A stretch of DNA of 11,181 nucleotides from an uncultured Bacillota bacterium (GTDB taxonomy: Bacteria > Bacillota > Sulfobacillia > UBA995 > UBA9673). The stretch spans positions 1 through 11,181 of the forward strand of contig CALMHV010000144.1 in NCBI GenBank assembly GCA_937863905.1. The letters run 5' to 3'. Made by a program: the position numbers and the translations under genes. The notes under the pieces were generated by a model, which was given only the letters and a program-made list of their open reading frames with translations, did no database searches and was not told the DNA's origin. Positions 1 to 6,689 of this stretch are shown piece by piece (position 1 is the stretch's first letter; each line of letters begins with the position of its first letter).

Positions 1-91
1 GCCCGGGGCCGGGTCCGGCGCCGAGCCCGCTGAAGGCATGGACCTTGGTCACCGTACTCCCTATCTCGGCGACCAGGGCGTCAGCGCGCAT
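1..91 (-). CDS. MutL/GlmL-family ATPase, N-terminal 30 residues only (runs off left edge)
   Basis: An open frame begins with ATG at 89-91 and stays open to the window edge. The visible peptide contains LVAEIGSTVTKVHAF (residues 6-20). This resembles the N-terminal phosphate-binding motif of the MutL/GlmL family, actin/Hsp70-fold proteins encoded beside B12-dependent glutamate mutase subunits and other AdoCbl mutases. The start overlaps the oraE stop by 11 bases, the same overlap as oraS-oraE, which argues for translational coupling in the ornithine operon. The ribosome-binding site is weak (AAGG four bases upstream), so coupling is probably needed. The family's function is not firmly established; a chaperone or reactivase role for the mutase is an inference from gene position. 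A GTG at 50-52 is an alternative start but would remove the conserved motif. Only 30 codons are visible, so the identification rests on one motif plus context. Confidence 0.72.
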   Translation of the reverse strand, partial: MRADALVAEIGSTVTKVHAFSGLGAGPGPG

Positions 92-2378
92 CGGCCTTGG
101 GAGAGCCGGCCGTCCTGGGCGCACCCGACAGAGGCTGGCCGGCGGACGCGTCGGGACCACCGATCGGGCGTCCCGCCCGGGCCGCCCTGGCCCGCACGAG
201 AAAGCTGGCCACGTGCTGGCCCTTCGTCCCCCGCCCGAAGCCGGCGTCCAGCCCGGACTCCACGGCCATGGCGCCCGTGACCTGGGTGCCCCCGACCACC
301 AGGAGGAAGCGCTTCCGGACGCCCTTCTCCACGGCGAGGTCGGCCAGTTTCCTCATCTGCTTTCTGTGGATGTCGGCGTGGCTGATGATGGTGCTGATGA
401 GAATGGCGTCGGCGTCGGCCTCGATGGCCGCGTCGAGCGCCTTCTCGACGGGAACGGAAGTGCCAAGGTAGTGGCAGGTGACCCCCCACTTCTCGAGGCC
501 GCCGTGCTTGATGTCGATGATCTCCCTCATCCCGACGGAGTGCTCGTCCTCGCCGACGGTGGCGGCCACGACGGTCATCGGGCGGAGAATGATGTCCTGG
601 CGGATGATGTCGTCCGGGAGAAGCTCGTCCTTCTTGGGAAGGACAAGAGTGGTGGGGTCGATACCGAAGGGAAGGACACCCTTCACCTCGACAAGAGTCC
701 CCTCGGCCGGATGGGCCACGTGGCTGTGGATGACCTCGGGCTCCTCAAGCCCTAGCCGTCGCGCGATCTCCAGAGCCGCGGCCCCGGCCACGTCCTTGCC
801 GGCGGGCAGGAAGAGGGTCAGCGTCATGACCCCGTCGCCGGCCCACTGGACCTCGGGACGCAGGAGGCCGTCCGGGCGGCGCTCCGCGGCCGCCTCGAGG
901 CGGCGATGGACGTTGTCCTCCGGGTCAAGCTCGTCCACGTAGGGGATGAGGTCCGGCCGGCAGAGGGTGCAGGCGTGAGGCTGACCGCCCAGGTCGGCCG
1001 GGGCCTGGCTCCGGCCGAAGTGACTGCAGACCGGGGCCCAGTAGTCGGCCGCGCGGGGGATGACCGTCCCGGCCCCGACGCCCGCGTCCGCCCGGCGCGC
1101 CATGCCGTCACCGGCCCGCTCGGGATAGTAGCCGGAGTCGATGAACATGCCCGCCTCGACGGCCTTGAAGTACCCACCGTCGGCCAGAATCTCCTCGAGG
1201 AAGAGCACGGCGCGCTCCTTGATCTCCCGGGCCGCCTTCCCGAGTTCTCCCTCACGGTCGAGCCTCACCAGGCGGTCCAGGCCGTCCATCCCGACCAAGG
1301 CCTGCTTGGCCGTCTCCACGGCGGCGATGTTGTTGTAGTGCCAGGGCACGTTCCGCCCCTCGTCCGGAGTGATGGTGCTCTGGATGTCGGCCGAGGTCAG
1401 ACGGGAGACGAGCAGGTTCAGGACGTGCGTCACCGTGGCCTCCCGCGGGTCGGATTCGATGTACCTCGTGTTCATCTGGGCCCGCAGGCCGAACCCCCGG
1501 AAGACGTCGCGGAGGGCCACGGCGTAGGGCAGGTCGAGGCGAAGGGCCGGGGCGGGCGGCGCGGTCGGCGGCACCGTGGACAGGCAGACCAGCCGCCGCG
1601 GGTACCCCACGGCCTCCGAGTAGGCGCAGTTGATGCCGTGCTGCACGAGGAGTTCCGGGGTGACCTTCCAGGCCTCGCGGGCGGTGGCGTTGGCGTTATG
1701 GGCCCCGTCGATCTGGGCGATGCCGCCCGAGCTCAGGACCGTCTTCGCCTCCGCCGCGTCGACGAAGGACCGGATCATGTTGACGTTGCGGTAGAGCACG
1801 TTGTACTGAGGGTCCTGATGGGCCCCGTTCACGCCCTCCTCGACGAAGAGCACGGCCATCTCCGGACCGGCCAGACCGCTCACGTAGGAGTGCAGGTTCA
1901 GGGGCCGGCCGACCTCGTCCTCGATGAGGTCGAGGGCCTTGCGGGTGGCTCGGAGTTGCTTGCGGGTGATGGGGACGCCGCCGACGCCCTCGGGGGTGCC
2001 CTCGATGAGGCCGTCGTAGTGGCTCTGCCCGGCCGTCCGGATGACCATCATGTGGTCGGCGCCGTGCCAAGCCGCCATCCGCATCCGCCTTATGTCGTCT
2101 TCGAACCGGCCCGAGGCGATTTCGGTCGTCACCGTCAGGTCCGGCTGGGGATCGATGGACCAGAAATGGCGGGCCGCCGCCGGGAGAGGGACGTACCGCT
2201 CCAGGGGACGGGAAATCTGATGGTAGCCGAAAGGCGCGGGTGGGAAACCGGCGCCGGAGGGAAGCCTGTCCCGCCAGACCCAGCCCTTGCGTCGTGGCCG
2301 GTACGTTTCCAGGTCAACGAGGAGCGCGGCGATGTCGATGGGCTTGTCGGGGTCGAGGGCAATTCGCTCAGGCGTCAT
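81..2378 (-). CDS. oraE: D-ornithine 4,5-aminomutase, large (E) subunit
   Basis: This is the catalytic subunit of the adenosylcobalamin- and PLP-dependent enzyme that moves the terminal amino group of D-ornithine to give 2,4-diaminopentanoate. The 765-residue protein has the family layout: a TIM-barrel-like region over about residues 80-480 and a C-terminal B12-binding Rossmann domain over about 595-728. The cobalt-ligand motif DEHSVG lies at 611-616 (His613). Lys624 follows exactly 11 residues later, the same spacing as the cobalt-ligand His and the PLP Schiff-base Lys in the Clostridium sticklandii enzyme. Later B12-domain elements are IST (661-663) and VVGGTQ (694-699). The ATG at 2376-2378 overlaps the end of oraS by 11 bases and follows an AGAGGG element. 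Residues 729-765 form an Ala/Gly/Pro/Arg-rich tail beyond the conserved core. Lysine 5,6-aminomutase is a relative, but the partner subunit and operon favour ornithine. Confidence 0.96.
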   Translation of the reverse strand: MTPERIALDPDKPIDIAALLVDLETYRPRRKGWVWRDRLPSGAGFPPAPFGYHQISRPLERYVPLPAAARHFWSIDPQPDLTVTTEIASGRFEDDIRRMRMAAWHGADHMMVIRTAGQSHYDGLIEGTPEGVGGVPITRKQLRATRKALDLIEDEVGRPLNLHSYVSGLAGPEMAVLFVEEGVNGAHQDPQYNVLYRNVNMIRSFVDAAEAKTVLSSGGIAQIDGAHNANATAREAWKVTPELLVQHGINCAYSEAVGYPRRLVCLSTVPPTAPPAPALRLDLPYAVALRDVFRGFGLRAQMNTRYIESDPREATVTHVLNLLVSRLTSADIQSTITPDEGRNVPWHYNNIAAVETAKQALVGMDGLDRLVRLDREGELGKAAREIKERAVLFLEEILADGGYFKAVEAGMFIDSGYYPERAGDGMARRADAGVGAGTVIPRAADYWAPVCSHFGRSQAPADLGGQPHACTLCRPDLIPYVDELDPEDNVHRRLEAAAERRPDGLLRPEVQWAGDGVMTLTLFLPAGKDVAGAAALEIARRLGLEEPEVIHSHVAHPAEGTLVEVKGVLPFGIDPTTLVLPKKDELLPDDIIRQDIILRPMTVVAATVGEDEHSVGMREIIDIKHGGLEKWGVTCHYLGTSVPVEKALDAAIEADADAILISTIISHADIHRKQMRKLADLAVEKGVRKRFLLVVGGTQVTGAMAVESGLDAGFGRGTKGQHVASFLVRARAARAGRPIGGPDASAGQPLSGAPRTAGSPKADAR

Positions 2379-2733
2379 GGCGCCACGCCCTCTCGACGGA
2401 AGCCCACAGGCGGCCGGCGGCCAGTCCGCTGGCCGCCTGCCGCGGCGAGCATCCGGCGGTCTGGGCCGCTTTCATGACCGCGTGCCCGGCTCCGTGGCCG
2501 AGAAGGCCTCTGGAGAGACAGCCCTCGACAATGGCCTTGGCTTCGTGGCTGGGCACGCCAAGACGGGCCAGGACCGACCGTTCGATGGCCGGGCTGGTGT
2601 TGTGACGGGCCAGGTCGAGCATGGGTTCGACCGCTTTCCGAGTGAGTTCCCAGAAGCGCCGCTCGAGGGCTGCGTCGTCGAGCTTGGCGAGGTGGGCGCG
2701 GCGGCGGGCGAAATCGTCTTCTCTGGGCTTCAA
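2368..2733 (-). CDS. oraS: D-ornithine 4,5-aminomutase, small (S) subunit
   Basis: This is the 121-residue accessory subunit that forms the active aminomutase with OraE. The sequence is typical of OraS: an early DDFARRRAHLAKL (6-18), then RFWELTRK (26-33), an IERSVLARLG segment (50-59), EAKAIVE (64-70), and GLLGHGAGH (76-84). The length matches the known clostridial subunit. The start is TTG (2731-2733), chosen because a strong Shine-Dalgarno GGGAGGT sits seven bases upstream and no better start exists nearby. It follows ortB after a 29-base gap and overlaps oraE by 11 bases, so the two subunits are probably made in a coupled way. A small PLP/B12 accessory subunit of this kind distinguishes ornithine aminomutase from lysine 5,6-aminomutase, whose two subunits are both large. 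Confidence 0.95.
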   Translation of the reverse strand: MKPREDDFARRRAHLAKLDDAALERRFWELTRKAVEPMLDLARHNTSPAIERSVLARLGVPSHEAKAIVEGCLSRGLLGHGAGHAVMKAAQTAGCSPRQAASGLAAGRLWASVERAWRHDA

Positions 2734-2740
2734 AGGGTGG

Positions 2741-2747
2741 ACCTCCC
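2741..2747 (-). promoter_or_regulatory. Shine-Dalgarno site for the oraS TTG start
   Basis: The minus strand reads GGGAGGT here, seven bases before the TTG codon at 2731-2733. This strong site justifies the TTG start and gives oraS its own ribosome entry, unlike most genes of this operon, which overlap their predecessor. Confidence 0.8.
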
Positions 2748-2762
2748 TCAGTTAAGCACTGT

Positions 2763-4181
2763 CTATTTCCCCCCGGCGTCAAGCGCGGCCAGCGTCTTCT
2801 CGACGAACTCCGGGCTGGCGCCAAGGTCGGCGGGGAAGAAGTCCCTGTCGGCCTGGCCGAGGTCGCCGCCCGAGACTTGCCAAGCGTGGCGCAGATAGGA
2901 GCGGCGGAGTTCGTCGAGCGGAGACGCCTGGGCCTGGATCTGCTCGGGTCTCTCCGGGATGACAATGACTTGTCCGGGTTTGTTCTCCGTCGGGTCGCCG
3001 CGGCGAACCTCGACACCGTTCTCCCGGGCAAAGGTGAGTTGGGCCGTGGAGTGCTTCCCGGCCCCGGTGTATTCCGTCTCCTGGACAACGACGACGGCCT
3101 CGGCGGGCAGGTCTCGGGCCAGCGCGACGGCGACGGCCAAGGACGTGTTCCCGGCGGGACCCCGTTCAAGACCCTCCAGTTGGGCCAAGGCCTCGGTCAC
3201 GTAGAAGACCTCACCCTGGGTCACCGTGTAGTAGCGGTCCAGATACCGCAGGGGACGGGCGGCGTTGAAGAGGACGTCGGCCCGGTCCGGCCAGGTGGCA
3301 AAGGGGACCCCGAAGCCGGTGTGGCCGGTGGTGAACGACTTGCGGTTGAAGTCCCGGTCGGAAGCCATGTGCAGCCCTTTGAGGTCCACGCTGGCGCCCA
3401 CGACCAGGGTCCGGTCGCAGCCGGCCTGGCGGAGCCCGCGGGCCGTACCGGTGACGTTGCCGCCGCCGGCGTGGGTTATGACCACCAAGTCCGGGTCCTT
3501 GCCGGCGACCCGACGGCAATCCTGCGCCACCTCGTAGCCTAAGGTCTCGATGCCGGACACGGAGAACGGCGTGTAGAGCGAGGCGTTGAAGTACCCGGTC
3601 TCCTCCAGGAGGGCGAGCTGGACATAGAACAGTTCAGGCCCGACCGTCAGCTGGATGACCTCGGCCCCGTAGGCCTCACAGGCCCGTGTCTTCTCGAGGA
3701 TCTCGGGCTGGCCGACCCCGCGGCTGTCGAAGACCTCCTGGACGATGACGCACGGGAGGTTCCGGGCCGCCGCCTGAGAGGCCACCGCGGCCCCGTAGTT
3801 GCCGCTGGTGGCGGCGATGACCCCGGGGTAACCCCGGCGCCAGGCCTCGTGAACGGACAGGGCCGACCGCCGGGCCTTGAAGCTTCCGGAGGGATTGGCG
3901 GCCTCGTCCTTGACGAGGAGGCGCGCCCCGTGGCCCGGACGGGCCATGGACCGGACAAGCCCGGTCAGGTTGCGGAGTTCCAACAGGGGAGTGCTCCCCA
4001 CGTTGACCTCGGCCTGGATGCGCCTGGCCTCTTCCAGGGAGTACCCCGTACTGGACATCAGGCTCTCGTAGTCGAAGGCAAACCGACCGCGGCGGAAGGA
4101 TTCGTAGTCTATGCCGGTGGAACGCCGGAGGATCTCAGCCCGGCGGGCCATCACCGCGCCGTAGGCCGCGCTGTCGCTCAC
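2763..4181 (-). CDS. ortB: 2-amino-4-oxopentanoate thiolase, beta (PLP) subunit
   Basis: With OrtA, this cleaves 2-amino-4-oxopentanoate with CoA to alanine and acetyl-CoA, the last step of oxidative ornithine degradation. The 472-residue protein is a fold-type II PLP enzyme. The likely PLP lysine is Lys102 in the motif NPSGSFKARR (97-105 region). TSGNYGAA (125-132) is the substrate/cofactor loop, and the glycine-rich AGGGNVTG (238-245) should hold the PLP phosphate. A distal ETEYTGAGKHS segment (368-378) is typical of the family. It starts at GTG (4179-4181), sharing four bases (GTGA) with the ortA stop, and a GGAGG lies seven bases upstream. Threonine-synthase-like enzymes share the fold, but the ortA partner and operon make the assignment secure. 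Confidence 0.94.
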   Translation of the reverse strand: MSDSAAYGAVMARRAEILRRSTGIDYESFRRGRFAFDYESLMSSTGYSLEEARRIQAEVNVGSTPLLELRNLTGLVRSMARPGHGARLLVKDEAANPSGSFKARRSALSVHEAWRRGYPGVIAATSGNYGAAVASQAAARNLPCVIVQEVFDSRGVGQPEILEKTRACEAYGAEVIQLTVGPELFYVQLALLEETGYFNASLYTPFSVSGIETLGYEVAQDCRRVAGKDPDLVVITHAGGGNVTGTARGLRQAGCDRTLVVGASVDLKGLHMASDRDFNRKSFTTGHTGFGVPFATWPDRADVLFNAARPLRYLDRYYTVTQGEVFYVTEALAQLEGLERGPAGNTSLAVAVALARDLPAEAVVVVQETEYTGAGKHSTAQLTFARENGVEVRRGDPTENKPGQVIVIPERPEQIQAQASPLDELRRSYLRHAWQVSGGDLGQADRDFFPADLGASPEFVEKTLAALDAGGK

Positions 4182-4501
4182 GGGCGCTCCTCCTTCCCCC
4201 CGCCGCCCACGCGCCGCCTCAGTTCGGGTCCGATGTCGAGGAGTTCGGGGACCGGGGAACCGAAAGTGGGGGGAATAGGCGGGTTGACGGCCACCAGCCG
4301 GCCCGCGACGTGCCGCCCGGAAAGCGTTCTTACCGTGACCGTGTCGCCCAGGGACGCCGCAGCGTCCACCAGAAAACCCTTGACCCGCATCTCCAGGGGG
4401 ACCGCCTGCGTCTCCGGCGGCGCGCTCGGCGCCCGCTCGCCGGCCGGGAGGACGACCCGGTGGACCAGGACCCAGTTCCCGGCCAGGGCCGCCCTAGCCA
4501 T
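4178..4501 (-). CDS. ortA: 2-amino-4-oxopentanoate thiolase, alpha subunit
   Basis: This is the 107-residue small subunit of the OrtAB thiolase. Visible family features are an N-terminal GNWVLVHRVVL (8-18), the segment AVPLEMRVKGFL (33-44), GDTVTVRTLSGR (52-63), and a C-terminal PELLDIGPELR (85-95). The protein is soluble, with a proline-rich middle and a short basic/Gly tail. Its ATG (4499-4501) overlaps the ord stop by eight bases, and its stop overlaps the ortB start by four, so ord-ortA-ortB are tightly coupled. No strong ribosome-binding site precedes the ATG (only a GGTGG-like element), consistent with re-initiation after ord. No catalytic residues are assigned because PLP is carried by OrtB. 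Confidence 0.92.
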   Translation of the reverse strand: MARAALAGNWVLVHRVVLPAGERAPSAPPETQAVPLEMRVKGFLVDAAASLGDTVTVRTLSGRHVAGRLVAVNPPIPPTFGSPVPELLDIGPELRRRVGGGGKEERP

Positions 4502-5594
4502 CGGCGACCACCGCAGCCGCGCGTCTCGCGCTGCCGCGCGGGATGGGCAAGTCGAGCATGGTCAGGAGGCCGGGCCGGGCCTCGAGCACCGGCTTGATCA
4601 TGTTCACGGCGATGGCCGCGGTGGCTATGCCTCCAGGTATCTCCGGCGCGGTCTTGATCTCTATGTCGGGGTAGCCGGCTATCTTGATGTAGTCGCCGGT
4701 CTGGACGCCCTCCGCCTCAGGCCTGACCTGCTGCGGGTGTTCCAGCTCGATGAAGACCTTTCCGCCGACCAGCCCGCGCGCCGTGTGACGGCAACCGGCG
4801 ACGTACCCGGGCTCCACGAGCACGTGCGGCGTCTGCCGGCGGACCTTGGAGACAATGGGTTCGCGGGCCTGCTCGATGGCTGTGAGCCGCACGCCGAGGG
4901 CCTTGGCGATGAGGTGCATGGATTCGGGGAAGCCGATGTGCCCGACGACGGTCCCGTCGGCGACCTTCTCCCGGAACTGGTCCACGGAGAGGCCTACGCC
5001 CTGAGTGCGCATGACCGTCGGCCCGAAGGGCGAGAGGTCGTTGACGCGACGGGCGTAGACGGAGGCCACATGCCCGGTGACGCCGGTCAGCACGATGATG
5101 AGCGTGTCCAGGACGAAGCCCGGGTTGACCCCCGTGCCGAGGATGGTGTGGCCCGCCTCGCGGGCCGCTTCGTCAAGCCGGTCGGCCAGTTTCGGATTCC
5201 CGGCCCAGGGATAGGCCAATTCCTCGGCGATGCTCACGACGTCGAGGTCGTGCTCGAGACAGGCTTGAAGCTCCGGAGCGCACTCGCGGGCCAACGAACT
5301 GGTGGCCTGGAGGACGACCTGCGCGCCCCCAGCCTTCTCCACGGCCGCGGCCAGGGTCGGGGAGGCCGCGATGCCGGTAGGGCGATTGAGGCCGGCCACC
5401 TCCGCGATGTCTGTTCCAGCGGCCCGGCTTTCGGAGACACGGCGCGAGACGGCGCCGACAAGCTTCAGGTCCGGATCGGCCAGGACCATGCGGGCCATCA
5501 GTCTGCCCATGGCGCCAAGCCCCCACAAAATCACCCGAACGGGCTCCTCCTGGGAGCGTTGGACCAAAGGCGCGGTTGGCGACATTCGGGTCAT
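4494..5594 (-). CDS. ord: 2,4-diaminopentanoate dehydrogenase
   Basis: This NAD(P)-dependent enzyme oxidatively deaminates 2,4-diaminopentanoate to 2-amino-4-oxopentanoate and ammonium, linking the aminomutase to the thiolase. An N-terminal Rossmann motif GLGAMG is at residues 25-30. A dihydrodipicolinate-reductase-like core follows, with GTGVNPGF (153-160), then the C-terminal domain typical of the family (ARGLVGG, PEIPGGIATAAIAVN). I place the start at ATG 5592-5594 (366 residues) because GAGAGGTGG lies just upstream. An in-frame GTG at 5628-5630 would add 12 residues, but it lacks a ribosome-binding site and nearly coincides with the predicted transcription start. An ATG at 5583-5585 is a less likely alternative. 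First gene of the ornithine operon; its end overlaps ortA by eight bases. Confidence 0.93.
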   Translation of the reverse strand: MTRMSPTAPLVQRSQEEPVRVILWGLGAMGRLMARMVLADPDLKLVGAVSRRVSESRAAGTDIAEVAGLNRPTGIAASPTLAAAVEKAGGAQVVLQATSSLARECAPELQACLEHDLDVVSIAEELAYPWAGNPKLADRLDEAAREAGHTILGTGVNPGFVLDTLIIVLTGVTGHVASVYARRVNDLSPFGPTVMRTQGVGLSVDQFREKVADGTVVGHIGFPESMHLIAKALGVRLTAIEQAREPIVSKVRRQTPHVLVEPGYVAGCRHTARGLVGGKVFIELEHPQQVRPEAEGVQTGDYIKIAGYPDIEIKTAPEIPGGIATAAIAVNMIKPVLEARPGLLTMLDLPIPRGSARRAAAVVADG

Positions 5595-5597
5595 CCA

Positions 5598-5606
5598 CCA
5601 CCTCTC
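5598..5606 (-). promoter_or_regulatory. Shine-Dalgarno site deciding the ord start
   Basis: The minus strand reads GAGAGGTGG, placing a GAGG core six bases before the ATG at 5592-5594. No comparable site precedes the upstream GTG at 5628-5630, so this element fixes the shorter ord product. Confidence 0.7.
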
Positions 5607-5639
5607 GGGGAGTTTAGAGATGCTTTCCACCTGTGAGTA

Positions 5640-5669
5640 ATGATAGCAGTGGGCGACGGCGGTAGTCTA
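5640..5669 (-). promoter_or_regulatory. Candidate sigma-A type promoter of the ornithine operon
   Basis: On the minus strand a -10 like TATCAT (5640-5645, five of six to TATAAT) is preceded after 18 bases by TAGACT (5664-5669, four of six to TTGACA). Transcription would start near 5633, leaving a leader of about 40 bases before the ord ATG. A 6-1-6 inverted repeat (CCGCCC-A-GGGCGG on the plus strand, 5692-5704) sits just upstream and could be an operator. I saw no sigma-54 -24/-12 pair. The match is moderate and unproven. Confidence 0.4.
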
Positions 5670-5730
5670 GCCGTGGGTCTGGGGTTTGATGCCGCCCAGG
5701 GCGGGCCGTGAGGAAGCGGGGATAGCGCGT

Positions 5731-5800
5731 CCGGGCAGGCTCGGGTATGCGAGGGCAGGCGAGGGCGGGCGTCGGTATGCGCCGGTAGGCGCCGGCGTCA
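5731..5800. repeat. Degenerate tandem repeat with 10-bp period, seven units
   Basis: Seven consecutive 10-base units can be aligned without gaps: ccgggcaggc, tcgggtatgc, gagggcaggc, gagggcgggc, gtcggtatgc, gccggtaggc, and a diverged last unit gccggcgtca. The first six all carry GG at unit positions 4-5 and GC at positions 9-10, and five of them A at position 7. Units 1-3 and 4-6 also align as a 30-base higher-order repeat (21 of 30 identical by my count). The array lies between the promoter-like region of ord and the cwlD stop, and its last three bases (5798-5800) are the cwlD stop codon. No coding role is apparent. Confidence 0.65.
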
Positions 5801-6586
5801 CTCTCCGCCGGGCAGGTACTGCCCGGCGAAGCGGCAAACGCCGAAGAACACGGCCAGGGCGCAGAGCTGCTGGTAATCCGGGTTCTGAAGCAGGGCCAGG
5901 TCCTCGGGGTTGGAGAGGAAGCCGAGTTCGACGGTGATGGCAGGGACCGAGCCCATCTGGGTCAGGAGGAAGATGCCCTGCCTCGTGTTCGGGTAACGGT
6001 CCGTCTCGCCCGTCACCCGCTCGAGTTCGGCCTGGACGGACTCGGCCAGAACCCTTGAGAGCCGGCTGCCGTCGCTGAGGTAGAACGTCTGCGCCCCACG
6101 CCAGGTCGGGCCGGGGAAAGAGTTGCAGTGGATGCTCAGGAAGAGGTCGGGACGTCCGGCCAGGACGATTTCGGCCCGCCGGGTCAGTTCGGCCCTGGCC
6201 ACGGAGCCGTACTTCTCCGCGTCGCCCGGCTTGACCAGGTCGGTGTCCGTCTCGCGGGTCAGGATGACCTTGGCGCCGGCGCGCTCCAGAATCTCGCGCA
6301 GCTTGAGGCAGACCGCGAGGTTGAGGTCACACTCCCGGACTTGGCGCGTCTCCGGCAGGGCGAGCACTCCGGGATCGTAGCCACCGTGGCCCGGGTCGAT
6401 GCCCACCGTGAGCCCCCCCAGGATGAGAGCGGCGGGCACGGCGGGTGGGTCGGGCAACCAAGCGACCCCGAAAGCCGCCGTCACGATGAGGCCCGATGAA
6501 GCCCAGCCCATCAGGCTGCCCGCCAGGACCAGGGTAAGAACGAACGTCTTCCAGCGGATTGGAGAGGCCGGCGGCGCAAGACCCAC
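5798..6586 (-). CDS. cwlD: N-acetylmuramoyl-L-alanine amidase, CwlD type (spore cortex)
   Basis: This zinc amidase of the Amidase_3 family cleaves the lactyl-peptide bond of peptidoglycan. In Bacillus, CwlD works in forming the muramic-delta-lactam of spore cortex. The 262-residue protein has an N-terminal hydrophobic signal/anchor (about 13-43), then the catalytic domain from GIDPGHGG (62-69). Predicted zinc ligands are His67, Glu85 and His153 (in SIHCNS); the catalytic Glu is Glu220 in TVELGFLSN. It starts at GTG (6584-6586) with GGGAGG seven bases upstream. It follows rpsI, as in Bacillus where ybaJ and ybaK intervene, but a terminator separates them here, so it should have its own promoter. 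Other Amidase_3 enzymes look similar; the CwlD call rests mainly on size, anchor and synteny. Confidence 0.88.
   Translation of the reverse strand: MGLAPPASPIRWKTFVLTLVLAGSLMGWASSGLIVTAAFGVAWLPDPPAVPAALILGGLTVGIDPGHGGYDPGVLALPETRQVRECDLNLAVCLKLREILERAGAKVILTRETDTDLVKPGDAEKYGSVARAELTRRAEIVLAGRPDLFLSIHCNSFPGPTWRGAQTFYLSDGSRLSRVLAESVQAELERVTGETDRYPNTRQGIFLLTQMGSVPAITVELGFLSNPEDLALLQNPDYQQLCALAVFFGVCRFAGQYLPGGE
5806..5828 (-). other. Perfect 9-bp hairpin overlapping the end of cwlD
   Basis: CGCCGGGCA and TGCCCGGCG form a perfect inverted repeat around a five-base loop, within the last codons of cwlD (encoding the GQYLPG region). No T-tract follows on the minus strand, so it is not a standard intrinsic terminator. 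It could stabilise the 3' end of the cwlD message, or be incidental to codon use in a GC-rich gene. Confidence 0.5.
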
Positions 6587-6657
6587 GGGGACGCCTCCCG
6601 GCCATTCCTATGCCCCCCGGGAGAAGAGCTAGCACCAGGGGGCTCCGGCCGGGGGGA

Positions 6658-6689
6658 CGAAACAGAAGAGGCGGCCGGTGGGCCGCCTC
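6658..6689 (-). terminator. Intrinsic terminator after rpsI
   Basis: On the minus strand GAGGCGGCC and GGCCGCCTC form a perfect nine-base stem with a CACC loop (6668-6689), followed by the T-rich TTCTGTTTCG. It lies about 31 bases after the rpsI stop and would end the rplM-rpsI transcript ahead of cwlD. Confidence 0.88.

Larger units (their letters stand above)
5595..5797. other. Intergenic region between cwlD and ord
   Basis: This 203-base stretch is the longest gap in the window. It holds the ord ribosome-binding site, the candidate ord promoter (5640-5669), a 13-base dyad (5692-5704), and the 10-bp-periodic repeat (from 5731). No intrinsic terminator with a T-tract is visible for cwlD, so some read-through from cwlD into ord is possible. 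Confidence 0.7.

Noticed and set aside
906..2477. Long plus-strand open frame (523 codons) opposite oraE
   Set aside because: It mirrors oraE codons in a GC-rich genome, has a low-complexity composition and no recognisable domain, and the minus strand carries a clear enzyme.
5628..5630. Upstream GTG as the ord start
   Set aside because: No ribosome-binding site precedes it, and it lies almost at the predicted transcription start. The ATG at 5592-5594 has a clear one.
3849..5636. Long plus-strand open frame (595 codons) opposite ortB, ortA and ord
   Set aside because: It spans three well-identified minus-strand genes and their junctions. Its translation has no family resemblance, as expected for an antisense shadow.
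5692..5704. Dyad read as a cwlD terminator
   Set aside because: The loop is a single base and no T-run follows on the minus strand, so it is at best an operator-like dyad.
6587..6657. Sporulation-type promoter for cwlD (CATAGGAAT-like element near 6600)
   Set aside because: cwlD should have its own promoter after the rpsI terminator, but the element does not fit the sigma-E or sigma-G consensus well and no matching -35 was seen.
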